From an uncultured Verrucomicrobiota bacterium (GTDB taxonomy: Bacteria > Verrucomicrobiota > Verrucomicrobiia > Palsa-1439), in the NCBI GenBank assembly GCA_903825435.1, contig CAIKAP010000133.1:1-50351 (forward strand): DNA of 50,351 bases, written 5' to 3'. A model generated the notes under the pieces. That model was not told the DNA's origin and did no database searches. It worked only from the letters and a program-made list of their open reading frames with translations. Shown here one piece after another: positions 26,139-34,647 of the stretch. Numbering within the stretch: the first letter of the stretch is position 1; every line of letters starts with the position of its first letter. Made by a program: the position numbers and the translations under genes.

Positions 26139-26872
26139 CGCGCCGCCTTGTCGTACCAGTGTTCGCAGTAGTCCTTGCTGCGAATCTTCTTCTGGAGACC
26201 GAATCCGAACCCGATCAGTTTGACGATCATTTCCCATAGCGGCGTCTGGTCAAGCTTGCGCGTCGATGTGATGATCCAGCCCTTCTTGATCAACTCGAAC
26301 TTCTGACCGCGCGGCTTCCCGATCTTCTTGAGGTCGTACGCCAGTTGCACATCCTCCGCAGCGTAAATGCTTTCGTCGAACCCGCCGAAGCCCTCGAAGT
26401 CCGCCTTCCGGCAATGCATCATCCCGACGCCGACCCGGCTGAATGTGACGTAGATACCCCAGATGAAATAGAAGAAACTGATCTTGAAGTTCCGCCGCTC
26501 CGGCTCGATCCACGTCCCGCCCCCGGCAATCTTCGGGTCTTCCAAGTGATCGTGGATCAACACCAGCAGGTTCTCCGTGACTTGGTTGTCCGCGTCGCAA
26601 AACGCGATGTACTTCCCTCGTGCCGCCTTCACACCCGCGTTGCGGGCCTTGCCGATGTTGTTGACCGGCTCAAACACCACCGTCGCGCCGCACTCCCGTG
26701 CGATCGCGCCCGTGCGGTCGGCGCTGTTGTTGTCCACCACCACAATCTCCGCCATCGCACCCCGCTCGCGCTCGTAGAACGTGGCCGCGCGCCGCAACGA
26801 CTCGATCGCGCGCGCGATGCACTTCTCCTCGTTCCACGCTGGGACGATCACCGATAGCGTCGGCCCGCTCAT
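26135..26872 (-). CDS. family 2 glycosyltransferase
   Basis: 245 residues. A GT-A fold: SVIVPAWNEEKCIARAI at 7-23, VDNNSADRTG, GKARNAGVKAARG and the metal-binding DAD in YIAFCDADNQVTE. The second half has IAGGGTWIEP and FGGFDESIYAAEDVQ, with a weak hydrophobic helix (FKISFFYFIWGIYVTF) that may sit on the membrane. It should transfer an activated sugar to a lipid or glycan acceptor. It is the last gene of the larB operon, overlapping the trm112-like gene by 4 bases. Confidence 0.9.
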   Translation of the reverse strand: MSGPTLSVIVPAWNEEKCIARAIESLRRAATFYERERGAMAEIVVVDNNSADRTGAIARECGATVVFEPVNNIGKARNAGVKAARGKYIAFCDADNQVTENLLVLIHDHLEDPKIAGGGTWIEPERRNFKISFFYFIWGIYVTFSRVGVGMMHCRKADFEGFGGFDESIYAAEDVQLAYDLKKIGKPRGQKFELIKKGWIITSTRKLDQTPLWEMIVKLIGFGFGLQKKIRSKDYCEHWYDKAAR

Positions 26873-27042
26873 TTCCCTTGTGGCTTCTCCGCCTCGTCAA
26901 TCAGCATCACCGGGATGCCGTCGCGGATGGGGTAGCGCAAACCGCACGTCGCATTCTGGCAGACGAGCTTCTCGCCCTCCAACTTCACCGGCGACTTGCA
27001 CTTCGGGCACGCCAATATCTCCAGCAATTCCTTGTCAATCAT
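26869..27042 (-). CDS. Trm112-like zinc-ribbon protein
   Basis: 57 residues from the ATG at 27042, preceded by AAAGGAGAC. The sequence IDKELLEILACPKCKSPV opens the Trm112p/UPF0434 domain, followed by LVCQNATCGLRYPIRDGIPVML, so four Cys bind one zinc. In other organisms Trm112 activates methyltransferases; bacterial versions are often next to glycosyltransferases or lpxK, as here with GT2. It overlaps larC and GT2 by 4 bases on either side. Confidence 0.9.
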   Translation of the reverse strand: MIDKELLEILACPKCKSPVKLEGEKLVCQNATCGLRYPIRDGIPVMLIDEAEKPQGK

Positions 27043-28199
27043 ATCGTCTCCTTTGCCGCTGCCGCATAGACCTCGCGCACTGGCACGTTCGCCAATGCCG
27101 CCGCCCGCTTGCACGACTCGTACTCTGGCGACCGCATCACCACCTTGCCGTTCAACCGTCCCACCTTCACCTCGATCTCACCGAAGCGCGTCGCCACCCG
27201 CACGATCTCCCGCGCCAGCTTCCGCCGCCGCGCCTCGTGGATGCGCACACCGAAACTCGTCGTATGCGTCAACACCAGTTCTGCAAACCGGTCCGCGTCG
27301 CCCGACTCGCACAACACCGTCAGCAACGTCCCCGGCCGGTTCTTCTTCATCTGGATTGGCGTCAGGAAAACGTCCAGCGCGCCTGTCGCCAGCAACCGTT
27401 CCATCACATCGCCGAACCACTGCGGGTTCATGTCGTCAATGTTCGCTTCGATCACCGCCACCGAATCCGACTCCGCAGCCGTTGCCGCCGTGCCGAGCAC
27501 CGCCCGCAACACATTCGGTGTCGTCACCGACTCCCGCGTCCCCGCGCCGTACCCGATCTTCTCCACCGACATCGCCGGCATCGGGCCGAACGTCGCGCAA
27601 AACTCCGCCAACAACGCCGCGCCCGTCGGCGTCACCAACTCACTTTGTTCCGGAGATGTTCCGGTCGGCACGCCCTTCAACAACTCCAGCGTCGCCGGTG
27701 CCGGAACAGGGAATCGTCCGTGCGCCGTCTCGACAAACCCGCTGCCCAGCGGCGGCGGCAACGCCACCACCCGCTCGACGCCGAGCAGTTCCATCGCGAC
27801 GCATGCGCCGACGATGTCCACAATCGAATCCACCGCGCCGATCTCGTGGAAATGGACTCGCTCGATTGGAATCCCGTGGACTTTCGCCTCCGCCTCGCCA
27901 ATCCGGCGGAAAACCCTCAACGCCCGCTGTTTTGCCGGCGCGGAAATTCCGCTCCGCTCGATCATCGCCACGATGTCCGTGAGGCCGCGGTGATGGTGAT
28001 GCTCGTCGGCGACACACTCGAATTGTGTTCCGGAAATGTTCCGGCTGATCACGCGCCGCGCTTCGACACGAAACCCGTGCAGATTGAGCTTCGCCAGTTC
28101 ACCGCGCAACGTCTCCAGCGGCAACCCGAGGTCGAGCATCGCGCCGAGAAACATGTCGCCGCTGATTCCAGAAAAACAATCGAGGTAGAGCAGTTTCAT
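27039..28199 (-). CDS. larC: nickel pincer cofactor biosynthesis protein LarC
   Basis: 386 residues in one frame. LYLDCFSGISGDMFLGAMLD at the start, a His-rich ADEHHHHRGL near 65-74, VHFHEIGAVDSIVD near 115, and SELVTPTGAALLAEF are LarC (DUF111) hallmarks. The C-terminal half (NIDDMNPQWFGDVMERLL) is the CTP-using/Ni-inserting domain. LarC puts nickel into the pyridinium dithiocarboxylate precursor made by LarB and LarE. Unlike Lactobacillus plantarum, where larC is read by frameshifting, this copy is continuous. larE and larA are not in the window. Two CCGGAACA motif pairs lie in the gene. Confidence 0.94.
   Translation of the reverse strand: MKLLYLDCFSGISGDMFLGAMLDLGLPLETLRGELAKLNLHGFRVEARRVISRNISGTQFECVADEHHHHRGLTDIVAMIERSGISAPAKQRALRVFRRIGEAEAKVHGIPIERVHFHEIGAVDSIVDIVGACVAMELLGVERVVALPPPLGSGFVETAHGRFPVPAPATLELLKGVPTGTSPEQSELVTPTGAALLAEFCATFGPMPAMSVEKIGYGAGTRESVTTPNVLRAVLGTAATAAESDSVAVIEANIDDMNPQWFGDVMERLLATGALDVFLTPIQMKKNRPGTLLTVLCESGDADRFAELVLTHTTSFGVRIHEARRRKLAREIVRVATRFGEIEVKVGRLNGKVVMRSPEYESCKRAAALANVPVREVYAAAAKETI
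27646..27664 (-). repeat. CCGGAACA motif pair in larC, 3' copy
   Basis: The + strand is TGTTCCGG-AGA-TGTTCCGG, two exact 8-mers 11 bases apart. On the minus strand it encodes GTSPEQ, in the short variable loop just before the conserved SELVTPTG block. A single CCGGAACA also occurs at 27701-27708 on the + strand. Confidence 0.6.
28026..28044 (-). repeat. CCGGAACA motif pair in larC, 5' copy
   Basis: The + strand is TGTTCCGG-AAA-TGTTCCGG. On the minus strand it encodes RNISGT. ISGT is conserved in LarC, so part of the match could come from protein constraint. The codons used (ATT, GGA, ACA) look uncommon for this GC-rich gene, which argues against constraint alone. Confidence 0.5.
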
Positions 28200-28792
28200 G
28201 TGTTTCTGCCATCAATCCAAAGTTGATGTTCAATATTCAGCAAGGGCTGTCCACCACACCATTCACGAAGTTGCACCTGAAACTGAAAATACTCTTCGTA
28301 ATTCCACATGCTCCATGGCTTGTCTGGTTTTGGTATGCCCTTTTCCGACAGTTGATCGAGAACGATGTTATCTATTGGCATATGGCAAAAGTCGTATACG
28401 GGCTGAAATCCCGGTACACGCTTTTCACCACACGCAAAGATATTCTTAAAGGCTATGTTGATCCACTTTTGAGATTGTCCGTCATAAAAGCGGAAACGAC
28501 CACGATGAAACAATCCAATTAACGCCGTGCTTAGCTCGCGATGCCAGAGATCAAACGATCTCTGCGTTTTAGGTGATTGGACGGCGAGCTTTTTGAATTC
28601 CGACAGAACTTTCGCGAAGGCATTCTCGTGAATCTTATCTTTGTTCTTCATCTGTCCAAACCCGTGCATGGTGCGGCAGAAGTCGAGATAGGGTGCACTG
28701 ACACAAGCTTCCAAGTATTCATCTTCCTTGCATGGACCATACACAACCTGAACCAAAAACTTCTCGTAATCAGGTTTCGGATATCGCTTCAT
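28196..28792 (-). CDS. unknown conserved-looking protein inserted between larB and larC
   Basis: 198 residues, start and stop each in a 4-base ATGA overlap with larB and larC. I do not recognise a named domain. Visible features: a Cys-containing N-terminal part (VYGPCKEDEYLEACVSAPY), then WHRELSTALIGLFHRGRFRFYDGQSQKW, an aromatic-rich core (split here: RGRFRFYDGQ, KWINIAFKNIF), PGFQPVYDFCHMPIDN, and a C-terminal EYFQFQVQLREW. It looks soluble and mostly helical. Base composition is visibly more AT-rich than larB and larC. It is not part of known lar pathways, so it looks acquired. Confidence 0.8.
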   Translation of the reverse strand: MKRYPKPDYEKFLVQVVYGPCKEDEYLEACVSAPYLDFCRTMHGFGQMKNKDKIHENAFAKVLSEFKKLAVQSPKTQRSFDLWHRELSTALIGLFHRGRFRFYDGQSQKWINIAFKNIFACGEKRVPGFQPVYDFCHMPIDNIVLDQLSEKGIPKPDKPWSMWNYEEYFQFQVQLREWCGGQPLLNIEHQLWIDGRNT

Positions 28793-29544
28793 TTCTCCGC
28801 CAACCGGTTCATGAGGCTGGCGGCGTAGCCGGCGCCGAAGCCGTTGTTGATGTTGACGACGGTGATGCCGCTGGCGCAGGAGTTGAGCATCGCCAGCAAC
28901 GCAGCGATGCCGCCGAAGCTGGCGCCGTAACCGACGCTGGTTGGGACGGCAATGACGGGCTTGTCGACGAGGCCGCTGACGACGCTCGGTAGCGCGCCTT
29001 CCATTCCGGCGACGACGACAAGGACATTCGCGGCGAGCAGTTCCTCGTTGACGGCCAGCAGCCGGTGTAGACCGGCGATGCCTACATCGTAAAAGCGGCT
29101 GACGTTGTTGCCCATGACATCAGCGGTGACGGCGGCTTCCTCGGCGACGGGAATGTCGGTCGTACCGGCGCAGAGGACGGCGATGATGCCATTGCGTTTC
29201 GGCAGCGCGCGCTTGGTGACGGTAACGGCACGTGCCTCGGCGTGATGGTGCGCTTTCGGGAAGGCGCGGCGCAGGGCGCGGACGATGTCGGGTGCGCAGC
29301 GGGTGGCGAGCAGGTTGTCGTTATTGGCCAGGATGGCGCGGGCGATCTTGACGACCTGGATGGGTGTCTTGCCTTCGCAGTAGATGACTTCGGGGAACCC
29401 TTTCCGCAGCGTCCGGTGGCCGTCCACGCGGGCGAACTCAAGGTGGTGGGTGCCGAGGGATTTCAGTTGGCGCACGGCGTCGGCGGTTTTGAGTCGGCCC
29501 GCCTGGACGTCGTCGAGCAGTTGGATGAGCCGGGATTCGTTCAC
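28789..29544 (-). CDS. larB: nickel pincer cofactor biosynthesis protein LarB
   Basis: 251 residues. The C-terminal half is the AIR-carboxylase-like domain: IIAVLCAGTTDIPVAEEAA, RFYDVGIAGLHRL, VLVVVAGMEGALPSVV and AVPTSVGYGASFGGIAALL. An N-terminal helical part (LDDVQAGRLKTADAVRQL) and EVIYCEGKTPIQV are also typical. LarB carboxylates and hydrolyses nicotinic acid adenine dinucleotide, the first step of nickel-pincer cofactor synthesis. It is the first gene of a five-gene operon coupled by 4-base overlaps. A 57-base gap with a strong palindrome separates it from rng upstream. Confidence 0.95.
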   Translation of the reverse strand: MNESRLIQLLDDVQAGRLKTADAVRQLKSLGTHHLEFARVDGHRTLRKGFPEVIYCEGKTPIQVVKIARAILANNDNLLATRCAPDIVRALRRAFPKAHHHAEARAVTVTKRALPKRNGIIAVLCAGTTDIPVAEEAAVTADVMGNNVSRFYDVGIAGLHRLLAVNEELLAANVLVVVAGMEGALPSVVSGLVDKPVIAVPTSVGYGASFGGIAALLAMLNSCASGITVVNINNGFGAGYAASLMNRLAEK

Positions 29545-29562
29545 AGCGCCATGGTAGCAGGG

Positions 29563-29594
29563 GAGTCGGGGACGGGCAAGCCCGTCCCCGACTC
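29563..29594. repeat. perfect 32-base palindrome between rng and larB
   Basis: GAGTCGGGGACGGGC-AA-GCCCGTCCCCGACTC: a 15-base stem with a 2-base loop. It sits between the rng stop and the larB start. No U-run follows on the minus strand, so it is more like a REP-type element or mRNA processing/stability hairpin than a classical terminator, though it could weaken read-through into larB. Confidence 0.8.
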
Positions 29595-29601
29595 ATAATC
29601 A

Positions 29602-31206
29602 TTATTCGAGATCGTTGCCGGTGACGGCGTCGGTGATTTTGAATTGCTCGAAGTGGAACGCGGGGTCGGCGCGGAAACTGAGTTTGCCGCTGAGTTTCTT
29701 TTCCAATTCGATGAGGAGCGTCTCGTCCTCGGTGCGAAGCCGGTTCAGAACTTCGGGGTGGACGTAAATCCGGATGTGCGGTTGTTCGGTTTGTCCTTTT
29801 TCGCGTTGGCGTCGGAGGACTTCGCTGATTTTACGCTGGATTTCGACGGACATCGAGAGCGCGCTCTTGACCATGCCTTTGCCTTTGCAGTACGGACAAT
29901 CTTCGTACACGGCGCTGACCATGCTCTCGCTGTGACGCTGGCGCGTCATTTCGAGGAGGCCGAGCTGCGAGATGGGGAGAATGCGCGTCTTGGCTTTGTC
30001 GCGCTTCACGCCGTCGCGCATTCTTTGGTGGACTTGTTGTTGGTCGCGGCGGTGGCGCATGTCAATGAAGTCAACGACGAGGAGACCGCCGATGTTGCGG
30101 AGGCGCATCTGTCGGCAGATTTCTTCGGCCGCTTCGAGGTTGGTTTGGAGGATGGTGGTGTCGAGGTCTTTTTGTGATTTGTGTCGGCCGGTGTTGACGT
30201 CGATGGAGACTAGCGCTTCGGTCTCGTCAATGCAGATGTAGCCGCCACTCTTCAGCCAGACTTGGCGGCGGAATGCGTTTTCGATTTGGCGTTCGACGTT
30301 GAACTTGGTGAAGATCGGCGTCGGTTCGTTGTAGTAACGCGCTTTACCGCGGGAGCGGATGCTGATCTGGCCGATCATGCTGCGGATGCGGTCGTAGGCG
30401 GCTTCGTTGTCAACGACGATGCGGTCAATTTCCTCGGTGAGAAAATCGCGGACGGTGCGCTCGATGAGGTCGGGTTCCTGAAAGACGCAGCAGGGTGCGG
30501 GAACGGTTTTGATTTTTTCTTCGACCTGTTTCCATGTCTGGAGCAAAAGTTCGATGTCGCGAATGAAGTAGCGTTTCTTTTGTCCTTCGCCGACGGTGCG
30601 GACAATGACGCCCATGCCTTCAGGGAGTTTGAGTTCAGCGACGATTTTTTTGAGTCGCTGGCGTTCTTTCTCGTTGTCAATCTTGCGCGAGATGCCGCGC
30701 GACGGATCGAAGGGCATGAGGACGAGGTAACGGCCCGGTATGCTGATGTTGCTCGTGATGCGCGGGCCTTTGGTGCCGATGGGGCCTTTGACGACCTGTA
30801 CGATGACTTCGGAGCCGGGCGGGTACATTCGCGGAATGTCGTTCTGGCTGATTTTCTTTTGCGGCTGCCGCTGCACGCCCGGTATCTCGACGAGGTCAAC
30901 GCGTTCGGCGAGCGACTCGGGGATGATGTCCCAGTAGTGCAGAAACGCGTTTTTGTCGAAGCCAATGTCAACGAACGCGGCTTTGAGGCCGGGTTCGAGA
31001 TTCTTGATCTTGCCTTTGAAGATGCTGGCAACGATGCGTTTTTCCGTGGTTCGTTCGATGGTGAATTCTTCGAGCTGGCCGTGTTCCATGACCGCGACGC
31101 GGTTTTCGAGGGCCTCGGCGTTGACGAGGATTTCCTTGTGCGTCAGCTTGCGCCGGCCGAGCAGGAGTTCTTCGCCTTTTTGTATCAGTTTCTTAATCGC
31201 TTCCAT
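29602..31206 (-). CDS. rng: ribonuclease E/G family endoribonuclease
   Basis: 534 residues, the length of RNase G or a short RNase E. An S1 domain near the N-terminus (IFKGKIKNLEPGLKAAFVDIG), the DNase I-like catalytic block with SIDVNTGRHK near 335 and VVDFIDM near 377 carrying the metal-binding Asp pair, and the zinc-link CPYCKG near 437 are all present. No Arg-rich degradosome scaffold follows. It processes rRNA and decays mRNA. It lies 3 bases after rodA, a common partnership with rod-shape genes. Confidence 0.95.
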   Translation of the reverse strand: MEAIKKLIQKGEELLLGRRKLTHKEILVNAEALENRVAVMEHGQLEEFTIERTTEKRIVASIFKGKIKNLEPGLKAAFVDIGFDKNAFLHYWDIIPESLAERVDLVEIPGVQRQPQKKISQNDIPRMYPPGSEVIVQVVKGPIGTKGPRITSNISIPGRYLVLMPFDPSRGISRKIDNEKERQRLKKIVAELKLPEGMGVIVRTVGEGQKKRYFIRDIELLLQTWKQVEEKIKTVPAPCCVFQEPDLIERTVRDFLTEEIDRIVVDNEAAYDRIRSMIGQISIRSRGKARYYNEPTPIFTKFNVERQIENAFRRQVWLKSGGYICIDETEALVSIDVNTGRHKSQKDLDTTILQTNLEAAEEICRQMRLRNIGGLLVVDFIDMRHRRDQQQVHQRMRDGVKRDKAKTRILPISQLGLLEMTRQRHSESMVSAVYEDCPYCKGKGMVKSALSMSVEIQRKISEVLRRQREKGQTEQPHIRIYVHPEVLNRLRTEDETLLIELEKKLSGKLSFRADPAFHFEQFKITDAVTGNDLE

Positions 31207-31209
31207 GTT

Positions 31210-32325
31210 TTAGTAGTTCCTTCTGTGAATCCAGATGTTTTGCAATAACCCAAGCGCGGTCATGCTGACCAGCACAAACGAGCCGCCGTAACTCAATAAC
31301 GGCAGCGGCACACCCGTCACCGGCATCAAGCCGATGGTCATGCCGATGTTGACGAACACGTGGAAGAACAGCATCCCCACGATTCCCGTCGCCAACAACG
31401 CTCCGAGCCGGTCGCGCGCGTCGGCTGCGATTCGCAGCCCGCGCCACACCACCACCGCGTACAACCCCACCACGCACGCGCCGCCCGCGAATCCTTTCTC
31501 CTCGGCGATCACGCTGAAGAGAAAATCGTTGGGCGTCACCGTACGCGGTAAATACCCCAGCAGGTTTTGCGTCCCCTGCAGGTAGCCTTTACCAGTCACG
31601 CCGCCACTTCCGACGGCTATCAATGACTGGTTCAAGTTCCATCCAGCGCCTAGCGGGTCACGGTTTGGATTCAGAAAAACCGTCAACCGCTCGCGCTGAT
31701 ACTTCTTCATGTGCCACCACGCCACCGGCGTCAGGCACAAACCCATCAACGCGACCAGCGCGAGGTGTTTCCCCCTCGCACCGGCCACGAACAACATCCC
31801 GAATACAATCGGGACCAACGTCAACGCCGAGCCGAGATCCGGCTCGACCAAAATCAACACCAGCGGCACGCCCATCAACGTCACCGCGCCCAGCACCGTG
31901 TTCCAACGTCGCCGCTGTTCCGTCGTGCGATGAAATAGGTAGTACGCCAACCCGATAATCACCGCCAGCTTCGCCACCTCGGCCGGTTGGATGCCCATCC
32001 GTCCCCAGCCGAGCCAGCGACGCGCGCCGTAAACTTTCACGCCGATCACCAGCACCAGCACCAACGACAGAATCGCCAGTACGTACCACACCGTCGCCCA
32101 CTGGCAGATCAACCGGTAATCCACCGCCGCCACCGCGATGTAGAACGCCAGACCGACGGCGAACCAGAACAACTGTTGCCGGTAGAACTGCGGCATCGGT
32201 TGCCCCGGCCCGCGGTACGACGCGCTGTAGATGAAGCTGATGCTCATCACCGCAAGCGCCGCCATCGCCGCGAACAACACCCAATCCATCCGCTTGAACA
32301 ACGGGAAGGTGCGGTTAGTCGGCAT
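31210..32325 (-). CDS. rodA: rod shape-determining SEDS glycosyltransferase RodA
   Basis: 371 residues from the ATG at 32325; a longer open frame upstream lies under mrdA. About ten membrane helices. SEDS hallmarks are ARRWLGWGRMGIQPAEVAKL, LILVEPDLGSALTL, GAGWNLNQSLIAVGSGG, NDFLFSVIAEEKGF and the final TGVPLPLLSYGGSF. It polymerises lipid II into glycan strands together with PBP2. It overlaps the end of mrdA by 11 bases. Confidence 0.95.
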   Translation of the reverse strand: MPTNRTFPLFKRMDWVLFAAMAALAVMSISFIYSASYRGPGQPMPQFYRQQLFWFAVGLAFYIAVAAVDYRLICQWATVWYVLAILSLVLVLVIGVKVYGARRWLGWGRMGIQPAEVAKLAVIIGLAYYLFHRTTEQRRRWNTVLGAVTLMGVPLVLILVEPDLGSALTLVPIVFGMLFVAGARGKHLALVALMGLCLTPVAWWHMKKYQRERLTVFLNPNRDPLGAGWNLNQSLIAVGSGGVTGKGYLQGTQNLLGYLPRTVTPNDFLFSVIAEEKGFAGGACVVGLYAVVVWRGLRIAADARDRLGALLATGIVGMLFFHVFVNIGMTIGLMPVTGVPLPLLSYGGSFVLVSMTALGLLQNIWIHRRNY

Positions 32326-34183
32326 ACGTCGCACCTCCGCTCGCGCGTTCCGCTGACTTCCCATAAATTCCAGCAAAGATTTGTCCCGCCACCGGCGCCG
32401 CCGTGTGACCGCCGCTGTCGCCTTGCTCGAACACCACCGCCACCGCCACCTGCGGCGCCTCGTACGGCGCAAAACCGATGAACCACGTCCGCTTGATCCG
32501 ACGCGTCGCGCCGTCCACGCGGATGTCGGCCTCCGCCGTGCCGGTTTTGCCGGCCACGCTGAGCCCTTTGACGGCTGCGCTGTGACCCGTGCCGCCGACT
32601 TCCTGTACCGACGCCAACATCGCCTGACGGACGAACTCGAAATGAGGCGACGAAATGTTCCGGTTTTGTTCCGGCTTCGTTTCGCTGACGACGGTGCCGT
32701 CGGCCGTCTCGATCCGGCGCACGACAAACGGTCGCCACAACGTTCCGCCGTTGGCCAGCGCGGCGGTGGCGCGCGCCATTTGCAGCGGCGTCGCGAGAAG
32801 AAAACTTTGTCCGATGGACATCTGCGCGGTGTCGCCGTCCCACCAGCGTTCGCCGTAGTGCATCCGTTTCCAGGCGGGAGTCGGCACGAGACCACCGACC
32901 TCTCCGCTCACGTCGAACCCGCTCGCCTGGCCGAGACCGAACGCGACGGCCATCTTGGAAATGTTTTCCGGTTTTGTCGTCATGCCTTTCTCGTAGAACC
33001 AGACGTCGCACGACAACCGGATCGCGCCCGCAGCGTCAACGCGGCCGTGTCCGCCTTTGCTCCAGCATCGGAACGAGCGGTTGCCGATTTGCAGCGAACC
33101 TTCGCAGTTGGCGGTGTCGGTCGGCTTGACGATGCCGGAGTCGAGCGCGGCAAGCAACGTCACCGGCTTGAACGTCGAGCCGGGCGCGTAGCGTGCGCCG
33201 ATGGCGCGGTTCAGCAGGGGACTGGCCGGGTTGCGCAATACCCACGCGACTTCCTCGGCGGGCGCGCCGGGCGTGAACAGGTTCGGGTCGAACGTCGGTC
33301 GGCTCGCCATCGCGAGCACTTCGCCGGTGCGCGGGTCGAGCACAACGGCGGCGGCGCGCAGCTCGGCGCCGCCGGACAACGGCGCGTGGTCGAGCGCGTT
33401 CTCGACGATGCGCTGGATGTTGGCGTCAATCGTCAACGTCACGCGGTCGCCGCGCTCGGCGGGCTTGAACCCGACTTCGCCGACGCTGCGGCCGGTGGGA
33501 TTGACGCGGATGGTGCGTCCGCCGGGTGTGCCGCGGAGCGCTTCGTCGCAGGTTTTCTCGATGCCTTGTTTGCCGGCGGTGTCGGCTTGGTAATAATAAA
33601 ACTCGTCGGCGTCCTCGTCGGCCGGTTGCTCGGCCTGACCGGCGAAACCGAGCAGGTGCGCGGCGAGCGAGCCGTTCGGATACTGGCGAACCGGTGACGC
33701 GACGAGATCAACTGCCGGCAGTTGCGCGGCGCGCTCGGCGAAGAGCGCTTGCGTCTGCGGCGGCAGGTCGTGCCAGACGGTGAGCGGCAGCGGACGGCGC
33801 TTCTGGTAGTGCGTCCGGATTTCGTGCTCGGTCAACGTCACCGGCATCTTCATCGTTTCGGCGAGCACGGCGAGGTTGGAGCTGACGACTTGGTAGATGT
33901 CCTGCCGTTTCGAGCCGCGAAGCTGGTCGAGGTAAATGACGACGTCGTGACTGGGCCGGTTGTTGGCGAGGATGACGCCGTGCCGGTCAACGATGTCGCC
34001 GCGCGCCGACGGCATCCGGATGCGGCGGAGCGATTGGGCTTGTTCGCGCGTGCCGTACGCCTCGGCGTTGAGGACCTGGACGCGGAACAGCGCGAGCAAC
34101 AAGAGCAGTAGCCCGGTGGCGATGATGACGCCGAAAATGCGAAGGCGCGGGTTGGTGTCGCTCGATGACGCGGAGACGATCAT
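32315..34183 (-). CDS. mrdA: penicillin-binding protein 2 (elongasome transpeptidase)
   Basis: 622 residues from the ATG at 34183, which overlaps the mreD stop by 4 bases. One N-terminal membrane helix, a dimerisation region (PSARGDIVDRHGVILANN), then the transpeptidase with STFK near 335 (catalytic Ser), the SCD triad member in LSCDVWFYEKG and KTG near 543 (VAGKTGTAE). It cross-links peptidoglycan with RodA during lateral growth. A CCGGAACA motif pair at 32656-32674 encodes the odd stretch KPEQNRNIS, in a loop between conserved blocks. Confidence 0.95.
   Translation of the reverse strand: MIVSASSSDTNPRLRIFGVIIATGLLLLLLALFRVQVLNAEAYGTREQAQSLRRIRMPSARGDIVDRHGVILANNRPSHDVVIYLDQLRGSKRQDIYQVVSSNLAVLAETMKMPVTLTEHEIRTHYQKRRPLPLTVWHDLPPQTQALFAERAAQLPAVDLVASPVRQYPNGSLAAHLLGFAGQAEQPADEDADEFYYYQADTAGKQGIEKTCDEALRGTPGGRTIRVNPTGRSVGEVGFKPAERGDRVTLTIDANIQRIVENALDHAPLSGGAELRAAAVVLDPRTGEVLAMASRPTFDPNLFTPGAPAEEVAWVLRNPASPLLNRAIGARYAPGSTFKPVTLLAALDSGIVKPTDTANCEGSLQIGNRSFRCWSKGGHGRVDAAGAIRLSCDVWFYEKGMTTKPENISKMAVAFGLGQASGFDVSGEVGGLVPTPAWKRMHYGERWWDGDTAQMSIGQSFLLATPLQMARATAALANGGTLWRPFVVRRIETADGTVVSETKPEQNRNISSPHFEFVRQAMLASVQEVGGTGHSAAVKGLSVAGKTGTAEADIRVDGATRRIKRTWFIGFAPYEAPQVAVAVVFEQGDSGGHTAAPVAGQIFAGIYGKSAERASGGATYAD
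32656..32674 (-). repeat. CCGGAACA motif pair in mrdA
   Basis: The + strand is TGTTCCGG-TTT-TGTTCCGG. The minus strand reads GCCGGAACAAAACCGGAACATTTC, the fullest version of the repeat, and encodes PEQNRNIS. A degenerate relative (GAAATGTTTTCCGGTTTTGT) lies at 32958-32977 of the same gene. Confidence 0.65.
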
Positions 34184-34647
34184 GCGTGACGAGACCTCCA
34201 CTTGGTGTAGTCGAGCGCGAAGAAGACGAACGGCGCGACGACGGCGCTGAGCGCGGCGAGCAGGAAAATCTTCGGCACGGCGCCGTTGAATCCGGCGGTG
34301 GCGCAGGCGAAGAGTGACGCGGCGACGCTGGCGGCTGCGCCCGCGAGCATTTGCATCCAGAGCCGTTCGCGGTCGAACGTGTGGCGGAGTGGGATGAACG
34401 CGAAGGTGGCGAGCGCGTACGCAGCGCCGGTGTTGCCGAACGGCGCGGCGGAGAGCGCGTCCTGCAACAAGCCGGCTAGCACGGCGAGCGCGATGACCCA
34501 CCGGCGATGACGGAAGGTGAGCGCGCCGTAGGCGACGAGCGCGGGGAGAAACTCGAAGCGGATACCGCCGAGCCACCAAGCGGTTGGGAGCCGCGCTTGG
34601 AGCGCGGAGAGCAGGAGAGCGGCGCCGGTGATGAGGAGGAAGTTCAT
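34180..34647 (-). CDS. mreD: rod shape-determining protein MreD
   Basis: 155 residues with five or six membrane helices and little else, as usual for MreD. GLLQDALSAAPFGNTGAAYAL in the middle matches the family's conserved GxxxDxxsxxpfG pattern. It connects MreC to the membrane part of the elongasome. It overlaps mreC and mrdA by 4 bases, and identification rests strongly on its position. Confidence 0.9.
   Translation of the reverse strand: MNFLLITGAALLLSALQARLPTAWWLGGIRFEFLPALVAYGALTFRHRRWVIALAVLAGLLQDALSAAPFGNTGAAYALATFAFIPLRHTFDRERLWMQMLAGAAASVAASLFACATAGFNGAVPKIFLLAALSAVVAPFVFFALDYTKWRSRHA

Noticed and set aside
26781-28226. 481-codon + strand frame opposite larC
   Set aside because: Arg/His-rich shadow; larC on the other strand is well supported.
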